This document shows positions 44,980-56,108 of a stretch of DNA of 64,000 nucleotides, one piece after another; position 1 is the stretch's first letter; each line of letters opens with the position of its first letter. The stretch comes from Cryptomeria japonica (taxonomy: Eukaryota; Streptophyta; Pinopsida; Cupressales; Cupressaceae). The translations under genes were made by a program, and so were the position numbers. The notes beneath the pieces are model-generated. The model was given only the letters and a program-made list of their open reading frames with translations, was not told the DNA's origin and did no database searches. The stretch covers positions 101,888,239 through 101,952,238 of the forward strand of contig NC_081413.1 in the NCBI RefSeq assembly GCF_030272615.1, written 5' to 3'.

Positions 44980-45968
44980 TGGTATCAGAGCAAGTACATA
45001 GTGTCGTACTTGTATTATGGGATCTTGCACATCATTTTTGTGCCTTATTGTACTCACACTCCATTATAAAGTGCCATGGGGGGTTTTATTTTTTCCTTTG
45101 TTTTCCATCTACCTTTGTCACGTGAGTGTTCCTTCCATGACATTAGCCTCACGATGTGTGTCAAGTGAGTGTTCCTTCCACGACACTAGCCTTTATATGT
45201 GTTTGTACTTTCTGCTACACTCTCGATGTTCCTGGTTCTTCGTCATGTAGTTTTTCTTGGCATTTCGTTTCAGTGTACCTATCACCTCTCCCTTGTCAAC
45301 ATTATGGGGGGGTTTCTCTTGTTGGTTGTTGGTTCTAATGCTTCCTTGGTTCGTTGGAGTGAGCTATGTATTCAATATGTGTTCCTATGTACTAGGCGGA
45401 TGCAGTGGCTGGTTACCTATGCATTTCAGTGAGATGGATCATTTACCATATGGACACTCTTTCATTCTTTTTTTTGGAGGCAACCTTCCATCTTCGATTG
45501 ATTGATCAACTCTTTAGACTTTGGTGTTTTTGCCATCTGTATCTTCGAGTTCAGTTGTTTGTCTTTGTTTGCCATCTGATTTGAGTAGTATTATTTGAGG
45601 ACACTCATGTAGATTACAGTCTTCTCTACCTGATCATCTTCTATTTCAATGGAGGTTCTTCAGATCGATAGTTATTCTTCGACAGTGTTTGCAGCTTCAT
45701 GCTTCAGTGGTGTTCTTCATGTTCATCCTTTGTTCCTATTTTCTGGAACATTCTCTAGTTTGGAGGCTTCTTCAGTCCTTCACTAGCCTTCATCTCTTTT
45801 TGGAGTAGAGTTTTTTCCCATGAGGTTTTCTCTATTTCTCCACTTTACAGAGATCTTTTGTACTTGGGTACCTCATCAAGCCTAGTTGTCGAGACCCATT
45901 GTTACTTTCATGCATTTCTTCGTCCTTAGTTGTTTTTAGCTACTCCCTAAGTTCATCTTAAGGGAGGA
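44980..45968 (+). mobile_element. Internal region 2 of cluster, shortened
   Basis: A PBS (TGGTATCAGAGC) and a short start (AAGTACATAGTGTCG) are followed by sequence homologous to 43,440-44,390 of internal region 1, including the GTGAGTGTTCCTTCCATGAC block and the final TTCATCTTAAGGGAGGA PPT. About 1.7 kb of internal sequence is absent relative to region 1. Confidence 0.8.
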
Positions 45969-46132
45969 TGATAGAGTTATCATGTTGTGGCTAATAATTA
46001 TTTAATTAATTATTAGTCTATTATACTCTACGCTTGAGCTAAACTTAGGCATCTTATAATTCTTTAGGGTTTCTAGTATCCTTTTATAAGGATTCTCCCT
46101 TTGTAATTATTCATTTAGTAATTTGATAATCA
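45969..46132 (+). repeat. LTR 4 of cluster, 3'-truncated
   Basis: TGATAGAGTTATC... and stops after TTGATAATCA, where LTR 5 begins. About half of the LTR is present, with a further small internal deletion. Confidence 0.8.
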
Positions 46133-46440
46133 TGTTAGAGTTATCATGTTGTGGCTAATAATTATTTATTTAATTATTAGTCTATTATACTCTACACTTA
46201 AGCTAAACTTAGGCATCTTATAATTCTTTAGGGTTTTCTCCTTTAGGGTTTCTAGTATCCTTTAATAAGGATTCTCTTTTTGTAATTTAATTATTCAATC
46301 ATTAGATAATCAATATGATTTATCTTTCTAGATCAACCATCTTTTGGCCTCCATAGATATTTGTTTCTCTCTTGTTTCGTGGCAGGTGTTTGATTGCAAG
46401 TGATCTTCGGAGCTGTGGGGTTGAACAATCAACTCCAATA
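46133..46440 (+). repeat. LTR 5 of cluster
   Basis: 308 bp, TGTTAGAG...CTCCAATA, full length, followed by the TCAAT target duplication. Confidence 0.87.
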
Positions 46441-49400
46441 TCAATTATATAAAAAAACATACAATTTAAATAAAAGACCAAACATGACAAAAATAATCTT
46501 AAAAATACAATAAAAAGGCCATGAAAATATTATATTTATGCTACCAAAAAGATTAACACTTTGTATAATGGATGTTGTAAGAAGAGAATTACCTTTAATT
46601 GGAAAAGGAGAAATCTACTACTTTTGCTAAAAACAATCCATCTAGATACCTCTAGATATTGGGAGGGGTCCACCAAATAGAGTTATTAGTGGGGAAAAAT
46701 TCACCTAGACACAAGGTTATTAGAATTTTCTTTGTAATTTTTTAGTTTGATTTTCTTACAATTTAATTTAATAAATATTTTTTATATGAAAATTGTGATT
46801 GATAAATACATAAAATTAATATTTAAAATAAAAATTAAATCAAATGAGGTATTTAGGTTTTAGTTTGATAAAGTATTAATTATATTAAGTATAATATATC
46901 AATTTTTAAAATAAAAAATAAAATATGTTAGATTGATATAATGAAATTAATAAAAATAATTTTGTTTCGATCACTTTTATAAATATGAGTCTAATTGTAC
47001 AATTACAAAATCAATTTTACTATTGTGGATTTGATTCTTTTGTGTAAATATGGTCTATACTAATTTTTAGTGTTATAATTGTTTGTCTATGCTTATCACA
47101 TCATGATATCATTTCACTTTTAAATGTTTTATCATGATTTCATATTTTGTGCGTACCAATTGTATGAGCACGCATATAACTGACATTCCATTTGTGAGTT
47201 ATATTTTGCAATGACCATCTCATAGTCATTCATACGTTAAAAGGGAGTTTTATCAACCTTTTTATTTTTAAAAAATATTCGACTTAGTCAAAATTCTACC
47301 ATTTTTATGCTTAATTACAACTTCACCACTTTTCACTTGGACAAAATCTCTTACCTTTATTTTAAATTCAAAAAATTATAAAGATATTTTCAAGCACTTG
47401 TTGTAGTTAGTGCCCAACTTCAAATGTGTGGCATGCATAATCTATTGAAATAGTTTATTTAAATTACTCTCCCTTAATTTTAACCATTCATTGTGCTAAT
47501 TATATTAATAAATATATTAAAATAACGTTTATTTTTTAGAATTAATCTAATTAGTATAGATTTTTTTTTTGATATATGAAAAAGGAAGTACAAAGATTTA
47601 CATGTTATAACAAATAAATTAATAGGTTCTAGAGCACATAGAAGCCATTCTAGATTAGAAATAAATATCTTTTAGACATTCTAAAAACTTAAACAAGTGT
47701 TTTTTGTGGCTTTGAATAAAATCACAATTCTTAGATGTTACCATACTTGTGTTATAATCCTGTAATTGTGATACTATCCATCATTTTCAAACAATAAAAA
47801 TGTTTTTTGGGGGGCTTGGACAAGGATAAAAGGGCTCACAACTAAAATTATCAATATGTAGGTTGTGTAAATATAATAGAGATGAAGTCATCTAATAATT
47901 ACAAAATCAATATTAATGATTGAAACGACAAGAGGATGAGATATATCAAACTATCAAATGTTGTATCAAGCCTTGAAAATGTCCAACATCAATATAAACT
48001 CAATCCTAAATATGTATAGAATTAAGAATGATAGTAAAAAAATCAGAAAGATTGAAGGTAGATACAATATAAAAACAAAGGGATTTGTAAGATCCCATAG
48101 TGCTTAATATTATGGCACAAAGGATGGCAAATTGAAGCCTAACGTAGAGGTGGGAAGGAAGAACTCTTAAATTGAAAGAGAGAGAATAAATCACCTTTCT
48201 TTGAAAGTTAAGGGATGAAAACTCCACAAAATAATGAGTAGAAGACATCTTTACTCAAGGAGAAACACCTTGAAGAAGAATATTATGAGCAAAGATGAAA
48301 GACCTCATAGAAACCAACAAAAATCTTGATAGTTTATAATGATAATAACATAGAACAATGGATAATACAACAACAATGCTCAAAGTACCAAGACATTTCC
48401 ACAAAAAGCTATAGGAAATTTAAAAAATGCAAGATAATGGCTTAAGGCTTAAGGCTTCTTTCAAGAATGCAAAGAACCCAAAATCATAAAGCATTATAGA
48501 AGAACATTGTAGTGAGCTTCACAATAGAAATGCTAATATGTTAACAATATAAAAAATGCTACTACAAGATGCATGAGTACTAGAGAAACCTAAAACAAGA
48601 AGAAATGTAGAGAAAATTAGAAACTTGTAGGTAAAAAATAAAAACTAAAATAGCTAAGAGAGATCAAAACAATAAATCAATTTTGAAATCCCATTTATAA
48701 TTCCATGTTACTTTGGGCAAGTTATCAAATTATATTAGTGTGATAATTTCTCTATGGAAAATAATATAATCATCATAATTAAAAAAATAAAAAATCTAGT
48801 CAAGTTTATGAAACTAAGCAATTTATAGAGCCAGAATATTTAGTAAAAGTGTTCCATACCAACACAATCACTTGAATGATAAATAGAAACTAGATCCATA
48901 CATTCAATAAGTATGTCAATAATTTTTTATTACCCTAAGACTTTTTAAGCATGATTTTTTTCCATAGTCAAATCCTTAATTACATAAAAATGATACAAAT
49001 TGTATGTAGTTTATTAAATATATTGTTTGTAGGATAAAAATCAATGCAATAAGTTTTATTGCAGAGCAATAGAAAAATAAGTAGAAATAAAATACATGTA
49101 TCATAGTTTAAATTCTATTTTATCTAAAATATATTGAAATTAATTCTATCCCATCTAAAAATTTGAATATCATATCATCGTTGATCTCTACATGAATGTA
49201 CTTTAGAGGTTTGTGTTTGAATTGACATGCACATCTTGATAGCATTTAAACTTTCACCACGAAACGACAAGTGTCTTAATGATAAAATATCTAAAATTGA
49301 CAAGCATGTCCTAAGTTTGGATGTTATCCTGTCCAATATTTTCATTTATGCAAATCATAATCCCATGTAGAAACAAATATAATCCTTTTCGTAAAGTAGT

Positions 49401-50300
49401 AAAGAAATAATTAAAATTAAAATTCATGTAAAATTGCCTAAAAGTGGTTCAAGTAACTCTTATATGTGATGGTATACATACAATCCAAACTCTTGGAAAT
49501 GAATCTACACATTGCATTGTTAAGTAATTTGAGCTTCTTAAATAAACACCAATTCATTCAATATTTAAGAAAGAAATGGATTTCATTGATCCTCCATATA
49601 GAGTGGACAAACATGTTTCCCATCATTATTTACAAAGTCTATGATGTTAAATATAAGAAAAAAAGAAGTCAAAACAAGTTTGCATGTACAAGATGAAGAT
49701 GAAGGAATGATAAAAGATCTTTAATTAAAAAAACATTATGATGTCATTGTTAGGAGACTATATTTAGCCATTCAATAAACATACAATCATTTGTAAAGCA
49801 ATGAACATACAATATAATAAATAATTCAATACAAAGCATAAATTTATCAAGAGAAAGGTATAAATCTATCCTAGTAATGCTTAAGCAATTGTTTGGTTGT
49901 GCACATATATATAAAATCTAAAGAAAGGTGGCAACTCAATCATACATGGTGGTGGAAATAATGATAAGGAAAATATTTAGGAAAAGATTAAGCGTTGATC
50001 CATGGGGAAGTTTCAAATAAATCGCGATATAGATGGTGAGGCCAAAATAGTAGTACCAATTTCATTTAAGAGACAAGATTTGCTAGGGGAGGGACCCCAA
50101 TAGTTGAGTGCATTCGAATATTTATTATAGCACTTGTTGATTTTATGCCTAATTTTTTTAATAATATTGCACCGCTAGTCATGACTTTAATGTTGTTAGT
50201 GTTGATCATGACTATCCATAATTGAATGAAAATGCACTCCTTAGATCTAAAAAGTAACAAATCATGTGATACCATATCAATACATCAAAGAAACATGACT

Positions 50301-50795
50301 TACAAAAAGCATGCTGATGTGAACCTGAAATCTTAGTTTTGTTAAAAAATGGGACTGATTTGAAATTTCCATGTAGTATTTTTAGAAGTGTAAAGTTAAG
50401 GTGCTCAACCATTGTGTCCTCTCCCCTATACTAAAACAATATGAGTGTGTATATTAGAGTGTGAGAGATGACAATTGTGGGGGACACAATTCTATGCATG
50501 TTGATGTGGCAGTGTATTTGATGATGCCACATAAATGCACCAATAAAACATGACTTAGTGCACAAGTATCAATCTCACTTTTTTTGGGCCTTTTTGGATA
50601 CCCTGACAAAAAGCATGCTCGTGTGGCAGTGTATTTGATGACGTGGTCCTAAAACCTTAGTTTTGTAAGAAGAATGAGAGTGATTTGAAATTTCCATGTA
50701 ATATTTTGAGAAGTGCAAAGCTAAGGTGCTCAACTATTAGGTTCTATGTGTATGTAAGAGTGGAAGAGATTAGAATTGTGAGTGACACAAAAAAG
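50301..50795 (+). repeat. Imperfect direct duplication of ~190 bp
   Basis: The block at 50,301-50,490 (ACAAAAAGCATGCT, then TGATTTGAAATTTCCATGTA, then AAGGTGCTCAACYATT) recurs at 50,605-50,795. The phrase TGTGGCAGTGTATTTGATGA also appears twice (about 50,505 and 50,623). No coding potential is seen. Confidence 0.7.
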
Positions 50796-51543
50796 AACAA
50801 GAGGTTGTTAGATTTTAGTATAAAACATTAATCAAAGAGACATTTGTGAGTCATGAGAAATTTGATATCTTCCAATAATGTGAGAGCTTGTTTGTGAGTG
50901 GTTAATGTCAGAAGATAGTGACAAGCTATTACAAGAAATCAACAAATGACAACTTTATTGTACAAATGAAACAAAACATCCACCAATTATATACCTCACT
51001 TAATAATTCTTTCAATCACCACCATTGATCTATATACTTCATCTGAAACTCCTAAAACAATGTCCCCACAAAAAGTAAAATTATTCATTATAATAAAAAC
51101 AATTAGAGATTATCTTGTAAAAATTATCCAAGTGATGGTCCCCAAAACAATTATGCTAGAATGCAACCCCACGTAATCACCCTCCAAACCCTTGTATACC
51201 TAGCACGACTTCCACATTTGTTGATTCTATTTAGTAACACCACATATGGGCAAAATAATATTCCTCCTCTTTACAAAGCAATTCCCAGTAAAAATGATGG
51301 ACAGAGATGCGGAGATTGGGCTGTTGGGTTTACATAAAAAATATATATATTATTTAAACGGAAAAAAACAAACCAAAAAAAAATTGAAGCCGATTATATG
51401 ATGTTCCGCTTACTTTTCTACCCTCGTGGGAATAAACATTAAAAAATCCTTTGATTTAAATGCGAGCCGAAACATAAGAGAAGAGCAAAGCAGAGAGCCA
51501 AAAAAGAAAAGAAAAAGAAAAGAAAAGAAGGGAGTTTTATATA
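50796..51543 (+). promoter_or_regulatory. Upstream region of the F-box/kelch gene
   Basis: AT-rich DNA without a gene leads to the start at 51,544. TATA-like sequence is found at about 51,340-51,356 (AAAATATATATATTATTTAA) and right before the ATG (TTTTATATAATG), the latter more likely part of the 5' UTR. A purine-rich AAAAGAAAAG tract at 51,499-51,535 precedes the start. The transcription start cannot be fixed from sequence alone. Confidence 0.35.
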
Positions 51544-52677
51544 ATGAAGGCAACAGCCGAAGACGATCCTCCTCGAGGTCTCGAGTTCGAATCCTTGGAA
51601 GAAACAGAACCAGAAGAAACAGAAAACGAGGAGGTGCTCATCCCAGGGCTCGTGGACGATCTCGCGCTGAGCTGTCTGATAAGGCTTTCGTTACCTGAGC
51701 AGGCGGTGGCGAGGTCTGTGTGCCGGTCATGGAGGCGGGCGATCTCGAACCGGGGTTATCTGAACGCAAGGCGTGCGCTTTCTTTGGCGGAGCCATGGCT
51801 GTTTGTGTTCGCCTTTCACAAGGTGAGCGGCAAGATCCAGTGGCAAGCTTTGGACCGGCGCCGCCGGTCCTATCATGTGATCCCTGCCATGCCCTGCAAG
51901 AAGCCTGTATGTCCGCCAGGGTTTGGCTGCGCCGCCATCGGAAGCGCAGGGGTTTTGCTCGTCTGTGGCGGCCTGCGCTCTGATATAGAGTGTCCAATGG
52001 ATACTTGTCTTAAATATGAGACCTTTTCTAATCGCTGGACTCCTGCCGCTCGAATGGGAACTGCTAGGTCATTCTTCGCCTCTGCTGCAATCGAGGGCAG
52101 AGTTTATGCCGCTGGCGGAAGCTCCGCTGATTCATGTGACCTCAGCTCCGCTGAGGCCTACGATCCTGTGGACGACACGTGGCGCCCCATTGCCTGTATG
52201 GGGGCGAATATGGCGCGTTATGATGCCGCGGTTCTCGATGGGAAGCTCCATGTGACCGAGGGCTGGTCTTGGCCTTTTCATTTCAGCCCTCGGGGGCAAA
52301 TCTATGATCCTGTGACTAATCGCTGGGAGAATATGTCGCTTGGGATGCGGGAGGGCTGGACTGGCCTCAGTGTTGTGCTCGGGAATTTTCTTTTCATTAT
52401 TCCCGAGCACGGGAATTCGAGGCTTAAATTTTATGATGGGAAATCTGATAGCTGGAAATATGTTTCTGGATCTCCTATGCCGACTCAGCTGCAGCGCCCT
52501 TTTTCTGTTAATAGCATTGACGGCATGCTTTATGTTGTTGGGCGCAGCCTTCATGTTGCTGTTGGTACTGTGAAGCGGCTCGCCGGTGAGGTCGTTTCTG
52601 TGGAATGGGATGTCATCATGGCGCCCGAGGGTTTTGCTGGATTCGTGCCCTCAAATTCTCAGGTGCTTTATGCGTAG
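51544..52677 (+). CDS. F-box/kelch-repeat protein
   Basis: A single 377-residue open frame without introns. Residues 32-72 form an F-box (LIPGLVDDLALSCLIRLSLP, then VCRSWRR), which binds SKP1 and places the protein in an SCF ubiquitin-ligase complex. An acidic 30-residue N-terminus precedes it. Residues about 85-330 contain kelch-type repeats with the usual double glycines (LLVCGG at 138-143, VYAAGG at 187-192), each followed by a Tyr and Trp about 20 residues later (KYETFSNRW, AYDPVDDTW, IYDPVTNRW, FYDGKSDSW). They form a beta-propeller that would choose the substrate. The order and wording resemble the Arabidopsis F-box/kelch protein At1g30090 (from memory), and the length is close to that family. 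The ATG at 51,544 is the first in frame. GC content is far above the flanks. No defect is visible. Confidence 0.93.
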   Translation: MKATAEDDPPRGLEFESLEETEPEETENEEVLIPGLVDDLALSCLIRLSLPEQAVARSVCRSWRRAISNRGYLNARRALSLAEPWLFVFAFHKVSGKIQWQALDRRRRSYHVIPAMPCKKPVCPPGFGCAAIGSAGVLLVCGGLRSDIECPMDTCLKYETFSNRWTPAARMGTARSFFASAAIEGRVYAAGGSSADSCDLSSAEAYDPVDDTWRPIACMGANMARYDAAVLDGKLHVTEGWSWPFHFSPRGQIYDPVTNRWENMSLGMREGWTGLSVVLGNFLFIIPEHGNSRLKFYDGKSDSWKYVSGSPMPTQLQRPFSVNSIDGMLYVVGRSLHVAVGTVKRLAGEVVSVEWDVIMAPEGFAGFVPSNSQVLYA

Positions 52678-55220
52678 AGAATTGTGAAGAATGCCACCGG
52701 GTTTTCAAAGTCCTGGTCTGTGAATAATGTACTGGAAGGATATGTGAATTTCATTTTTTTTATATGAATTCTATTTATGTATGTAAGCAGGTTTCTGGGA
52801 TCGATTTCCCATTTCGTCTGCAACGGGAATAAGGGAAAAATTATTTTAATGGCTCCAAGGAGAAAATGGCGACTGATTTTGAAAGAATTTTAAATATAAA
52901 TGCATTAAAAAATTGTAATTAGATAGGAAAAAGTTTAGGGTTTCATTGAAAAATTTGAGGTTAATTATTGAGGAAGGATGATGGTATTTTATAACATCTG
53001 CCGAGTTTAAATTTTTAAGTAGATTAGGTTGGATTCTGCATCAACCTTGAAAAATGGATTGCTCTGTCAGGATGATGGTGTGATGCTTCATCCATCAAAC
53101 TTAAATCTTTGGTTGAACCACGTTCGATCCTGAGTGATTTGAGTAGTTGATTCTTCTTTCCAAAGCAAATCAATACTCAACATATTATGATTTGCTTGGA
53201 GGTAAAGATAAGATTCAGATATCTATATGACCAAGGAAAATCCGATGCAATGGAGTTATGTAGTTAACGACATCTCTGTAAAATGGTTGATTTTGATGAG
53301 TTTTCACCTATATCAGAAGTCTCTTTGGATAAGGGATACGTTTGTTTCTGAAGATTTGTGATTTCACATCCTGATCAATTGAAATTTTTTATTATATTTG
53401 AATTATATAGATATGAACATATCAATAAATAATTGATTTTGACTGAACTTTCACCTAAATGTTCAATCTTTTTGAACAAAGAATCCATTTATTAAGATCA
53501 TTCAGAAATCAAATCTACACAATATCTTTGAAGTTTTTATGTGACATCCTTATCAATTGAACTGCTTTTTAATACAATTAAATTATATAAACATCAGCAT
53601 CTCTGTAAGTAATTAATAATGCACGCCTTGAAAATCTGAAACAATTAATTCACTTTTTATAAGAGCTTCTGATCTGCCTGTCTGTTATATTTGAACTTTA
53701 ACTCTTGTCTGCTGAAACCATCACGAGGGTTAAAAGATCCCAAATGTTAAGAATCAAGTATGGCACGCAGGCGGATTAGAAAACCCTAGCAATGCCATGT
53801 GAATATAAAGCTCTCAAATAGGGAAAAATACTTCGGGTTTTATAAGCCCACCTACGCAGGTGAAGGACAGCATCCAAGAAGTCATCACGAGAACCCCTAC
53901 TGACTTTCAAGGAATTGTTCATTTACGATTTATAAAAATCTGAAAACGGTTATTTAGGATTTTTGCTTGCAACTGGAAATCAATAAATTTTTTAGGGTTT
54001 TGTTTGCACTGGAAATATGAAATAAATTAATAATTAATTAGGGTTTTATTTGCATCTGCAAACCTGAAGCTGTTAAAATAGGGTTTTGTTTGTATGTGGG
54101 GGGTGAAGCAGCAGATCACGCTAATGGTTGTCATGAAAGGTGTTGCTAGTAGTAATCGTGAGAAGCCTACTACTTCGAAGGAGGGTTTTGATTTGCTCTC
54201 TGTAATAGTAACTGCAAATAATTGTGATTGTTTAAAAGATGCCCGGTATTGGAGGGATCTCCAACAACTGGAAAGATTATTATTATTATGTTGACTTACA
54301 GGTAAGGGTTTTGTTTGTCCTTAGGCGAGTTGCATGTTCCGTGTGACAAAAACTGTGAACAGTTGCCTAGTTTTTTAGGGATTGTTGAATAAAGGATTTC
54401 ACAGAATAAGGAATTTTAGTAATTCGGTTTATCTTCAAGAAATCTTATCTGCAAAAAAGGAATTTGTGGGGAATCTTCAGAAAGGGTTTTTACCATACAG
54501 ATTCAGGGTTCTGTTTGCACCTCAGGATAAAGAAATAAAGGCATTATTTTCACCTGGGTAAAGATGGGAGTCCTGGTTTTCAACTAGTAGAATTTGATAT
54601 CCCCTCTGCCTGGTGGATTAGGTCAACAATTGCATGCAAACCCTCTTCTATCATTCTTTTTATCGGTACTTTTTTCATGAGAATGTTTGGTAGCATGCTC
54701 TAGTTTCATATCCAGATTGGATTTGAGATACATACGTGCAGACAAGAATTTTTTTAGCGTAACATGAAGTTTGAGAAAAAATTGCAGTTCTGGTGAAAAT
54801 TCAGATATGTTTCATACTAGATCAAATACTTCATATCTTTTATACTCAACTTTCTTTCAGAAGTCAGCTTTGGTAACAGTTGAAATAGAATTGACACAAA
54901 ATATTTGACTAATTTTCAAGGAATCTTCAAATAGGAGTTTCAACAAGAAGAAGCGGTAAGGGTAAGAAATTGAGGACTTTTTACCCAGGTTTTCTATATT
55001 ATATATGGGTTTTTCACCATGAATGAACAACAATTGCTTCTGAAATTGTAGATTGAGTTTCAGATGCTTATTTTTGGTCAATTTTTTTTATCTGGATCTT
55101 AATTGGAGTCAAGCAAATGACAATGATGGAATGGGTTGATTGCAGTTGTTTCAAGGTGGTGTAGGTTTTTATAATTCATAATAATAGTAAATAATTTTGA
55201 AAAAAATTCAAATCATACTT
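52678..55220. other. 3' flank of the F-box/kelch gene, no second gene supported
   Basis: The first few hundred bases probably hold the 3' UTR and poly(A) signals (AATAA-type words near 52,722 and 52,827). Farther on, the phrase AGGGTTTTGTTTGCA or close variants recurs at about 53,995, 54,041, 54,080, 54,304 and 54,507. The 66-residue ORF at 54,094-54,294 has no recognisable domain and is not called. Confidence 0.4.
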
Positions 55221-55360
55221 AATGATCTATCATTAGAATGAATAATGTTTTATGATCTATCATTAGAATGAATCATTTCTTAGATCTATCATTAGATTGA
55301 ATCATATCCTAGATCTATTATTGGAATGAGTCACATTCTATAATCTATCATTAAAATGTA
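55221..55360 (+). repeat. ~30-bp tandem repeat, five units
   Basis: The unit GATCTATCATTAGAATGAAT plus CATTTCTTA-like sequence repeats at about 55,224, 55,254, 55,283, 55,312 and 55,342, with increasing divergence. Confidence 0.82.
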
Positions 55361-55797
55361 TTGTAAAGCTTTTCAATAATATTCTTAAATTTTAGTAGAT
55401 GACAGCTTTTGTTATGATCGTTCGACTCCAAAATGATCTTCAAATAAGAATGGAAAACGATCAATTACAACTTAAAAAACTGAGGTTTTGTTTGGACTGA
55501 TTTTCAAATGAGCTTGAAAATAAGTTTGTTTCAACCAGGTTTGAACTCCAAATTCAGTGAATGACACTTGACGCTTGACTGCTTGCTAAGTTTAGTAAAC
55601 AATTCTTATAAAACCTTTGTATAGGTCATTTTCAGTCTTTTTTGTGGGCATCAATCTAGGGTATGCCAATTATTAGTGATGACAGTTTTTTGCCATTGTT
55701 TTCTTGATTGTGACAAGGAAACCCAGCATGATGATAGTCGTACTCTAAAATCCACTCTATTGAATGATTGACGCTATTCTTCTAAGGTGGGTAGCAT
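55361..55797. other. AT-rich spacer
   Basis: I see no gene or recognisable element here. Confidence 0.4.
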
Positions 55798-55898
55798 GCA
55801 GTTATCCAGTCATATATTTTAGCAAGTTATATATGGACTAAAAGACACACCTGAAGATGTGCTTCTTATATAACTTGCTAATTATATGACTGCATAAC
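55798..55898. repeat. Inverted repeat (hairpin), ~33-bp arms
   Basis: The left arm 55,798-55,834 (GCAGTTATCCAGTCATATAT, then TTTAGCAAGTTATATAT) is nearly complementary to the right arm 55,867-55,898 (TATATAACTTGCTAATTATA, then TGACTGCATAAC). The loop is about 32 nt and holds ACACACCTGAAGATGTGC, which can pair partly with itself. It could be a small foldback transposon or a structured RNA. Confidence 0.7.
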
Positions 55899-56108
55899 CA
55901 GTTCCAATGAAACTAAATTATAAATTAAGTTATGAGCAAGGGTTTGGCTGAAATGTTCCAAGACTATAATTTATTATTTAAAATACTGAATAAGATGAAT
56001 GCATAACCAGTTCCAATGAAACTAAATTATAAACTAGGTTATGAGAAAAGGTTTGACTAAAATGTTTCAAGACTCTAATTTATTAGTTAAAAAATTGAAT
56101 AAAATGAA
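55891..56108 (+). repeat. 109-bp tandem duplication
   Basis: TGCATAACCAGTTCCAATGA and the following ~90 bp occur at 55,891-55,999 and again from 56,000. Copies differ at about ten positions. The first copy begins within the right arm of the hairpin. Confidence 0.85.

Larger units (their letters stand above)
41376..46440 (+). mobile_element. Cluster of non-autonomous LTR retrotransposons with five LTR copies
   Basis: A 308-bp LTR type (TGTTAGA...CTCCAATA) occurs five times in the same orientation: 41,376-41,683, 44,392 to about 44,698, about 44,699-44,979 (5' end missing), 45,969-46,132 (3' end missing), and 46,133-46,440. Two internal regions start with an initiator-Met tRNA PBS (TGGTATCAGAGC) and end in a G-rich PPT. 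No gag or pol motif is seen, so it resembles a LARD/TRIM-type element. The whole block is flanked by CCAAT (41,371-41,375) and TCAAT (46,441-46,445), and segmental copy 1 has the uninterrupted site at 35,711-35,715. Confidence 0.87.
40434..50201 (+). repeat. Segmental duplication, copy 2 (interrupted by LTR cluster)
   Basis: This starts TTGATCACCAATCAACATCC directly where copy 1 ends and runs to about 50,201, so the copies are tandem and head-to-tail. It is interrupted at 41,376-46,440 by the LTR cluster. Shared landmarks include the SINE-like unit (40,551-40,791), the CTTTCATTTTTTCC-type pyrimidine stretch, the TAGATACCTCTAGATATTGG block and the TTTCCACAAAAAGCTATA block. No gene is supported. 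Confidence 0.88.

Noticed and set aside
42043-45505. Many hydrophobic ORFs in the LTR cluster (for example 43,580-43,912 and 45,257-45,505)
   Set aside because: They come from T-rich sequence, are not conserved in frame between the two internal regions, and match no retrotransposon protein.
51426-51698. Arg/Lys-rich 90-residue ORF overlapping the start of the F-box gene
   Set aside because: It begins at a GTG, is low complexity, and is explained by the purine-rich 5' UTR plus an out-of-frame read of the gene.
52132-52554. 140-residue ORF antisense to the F-box/kelch gene (and the others at 51,638-51,997 and 52,340-52,573)
   Set aside because: Shadow frames of a GC-rich coding region; the kelch frame is clearly the real one.
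54094-54294. 66-residue ORF downstream of the F-box gene
   Set aside because: No domain, no conserved context, and it ends in a Leu-rich chance stretch.
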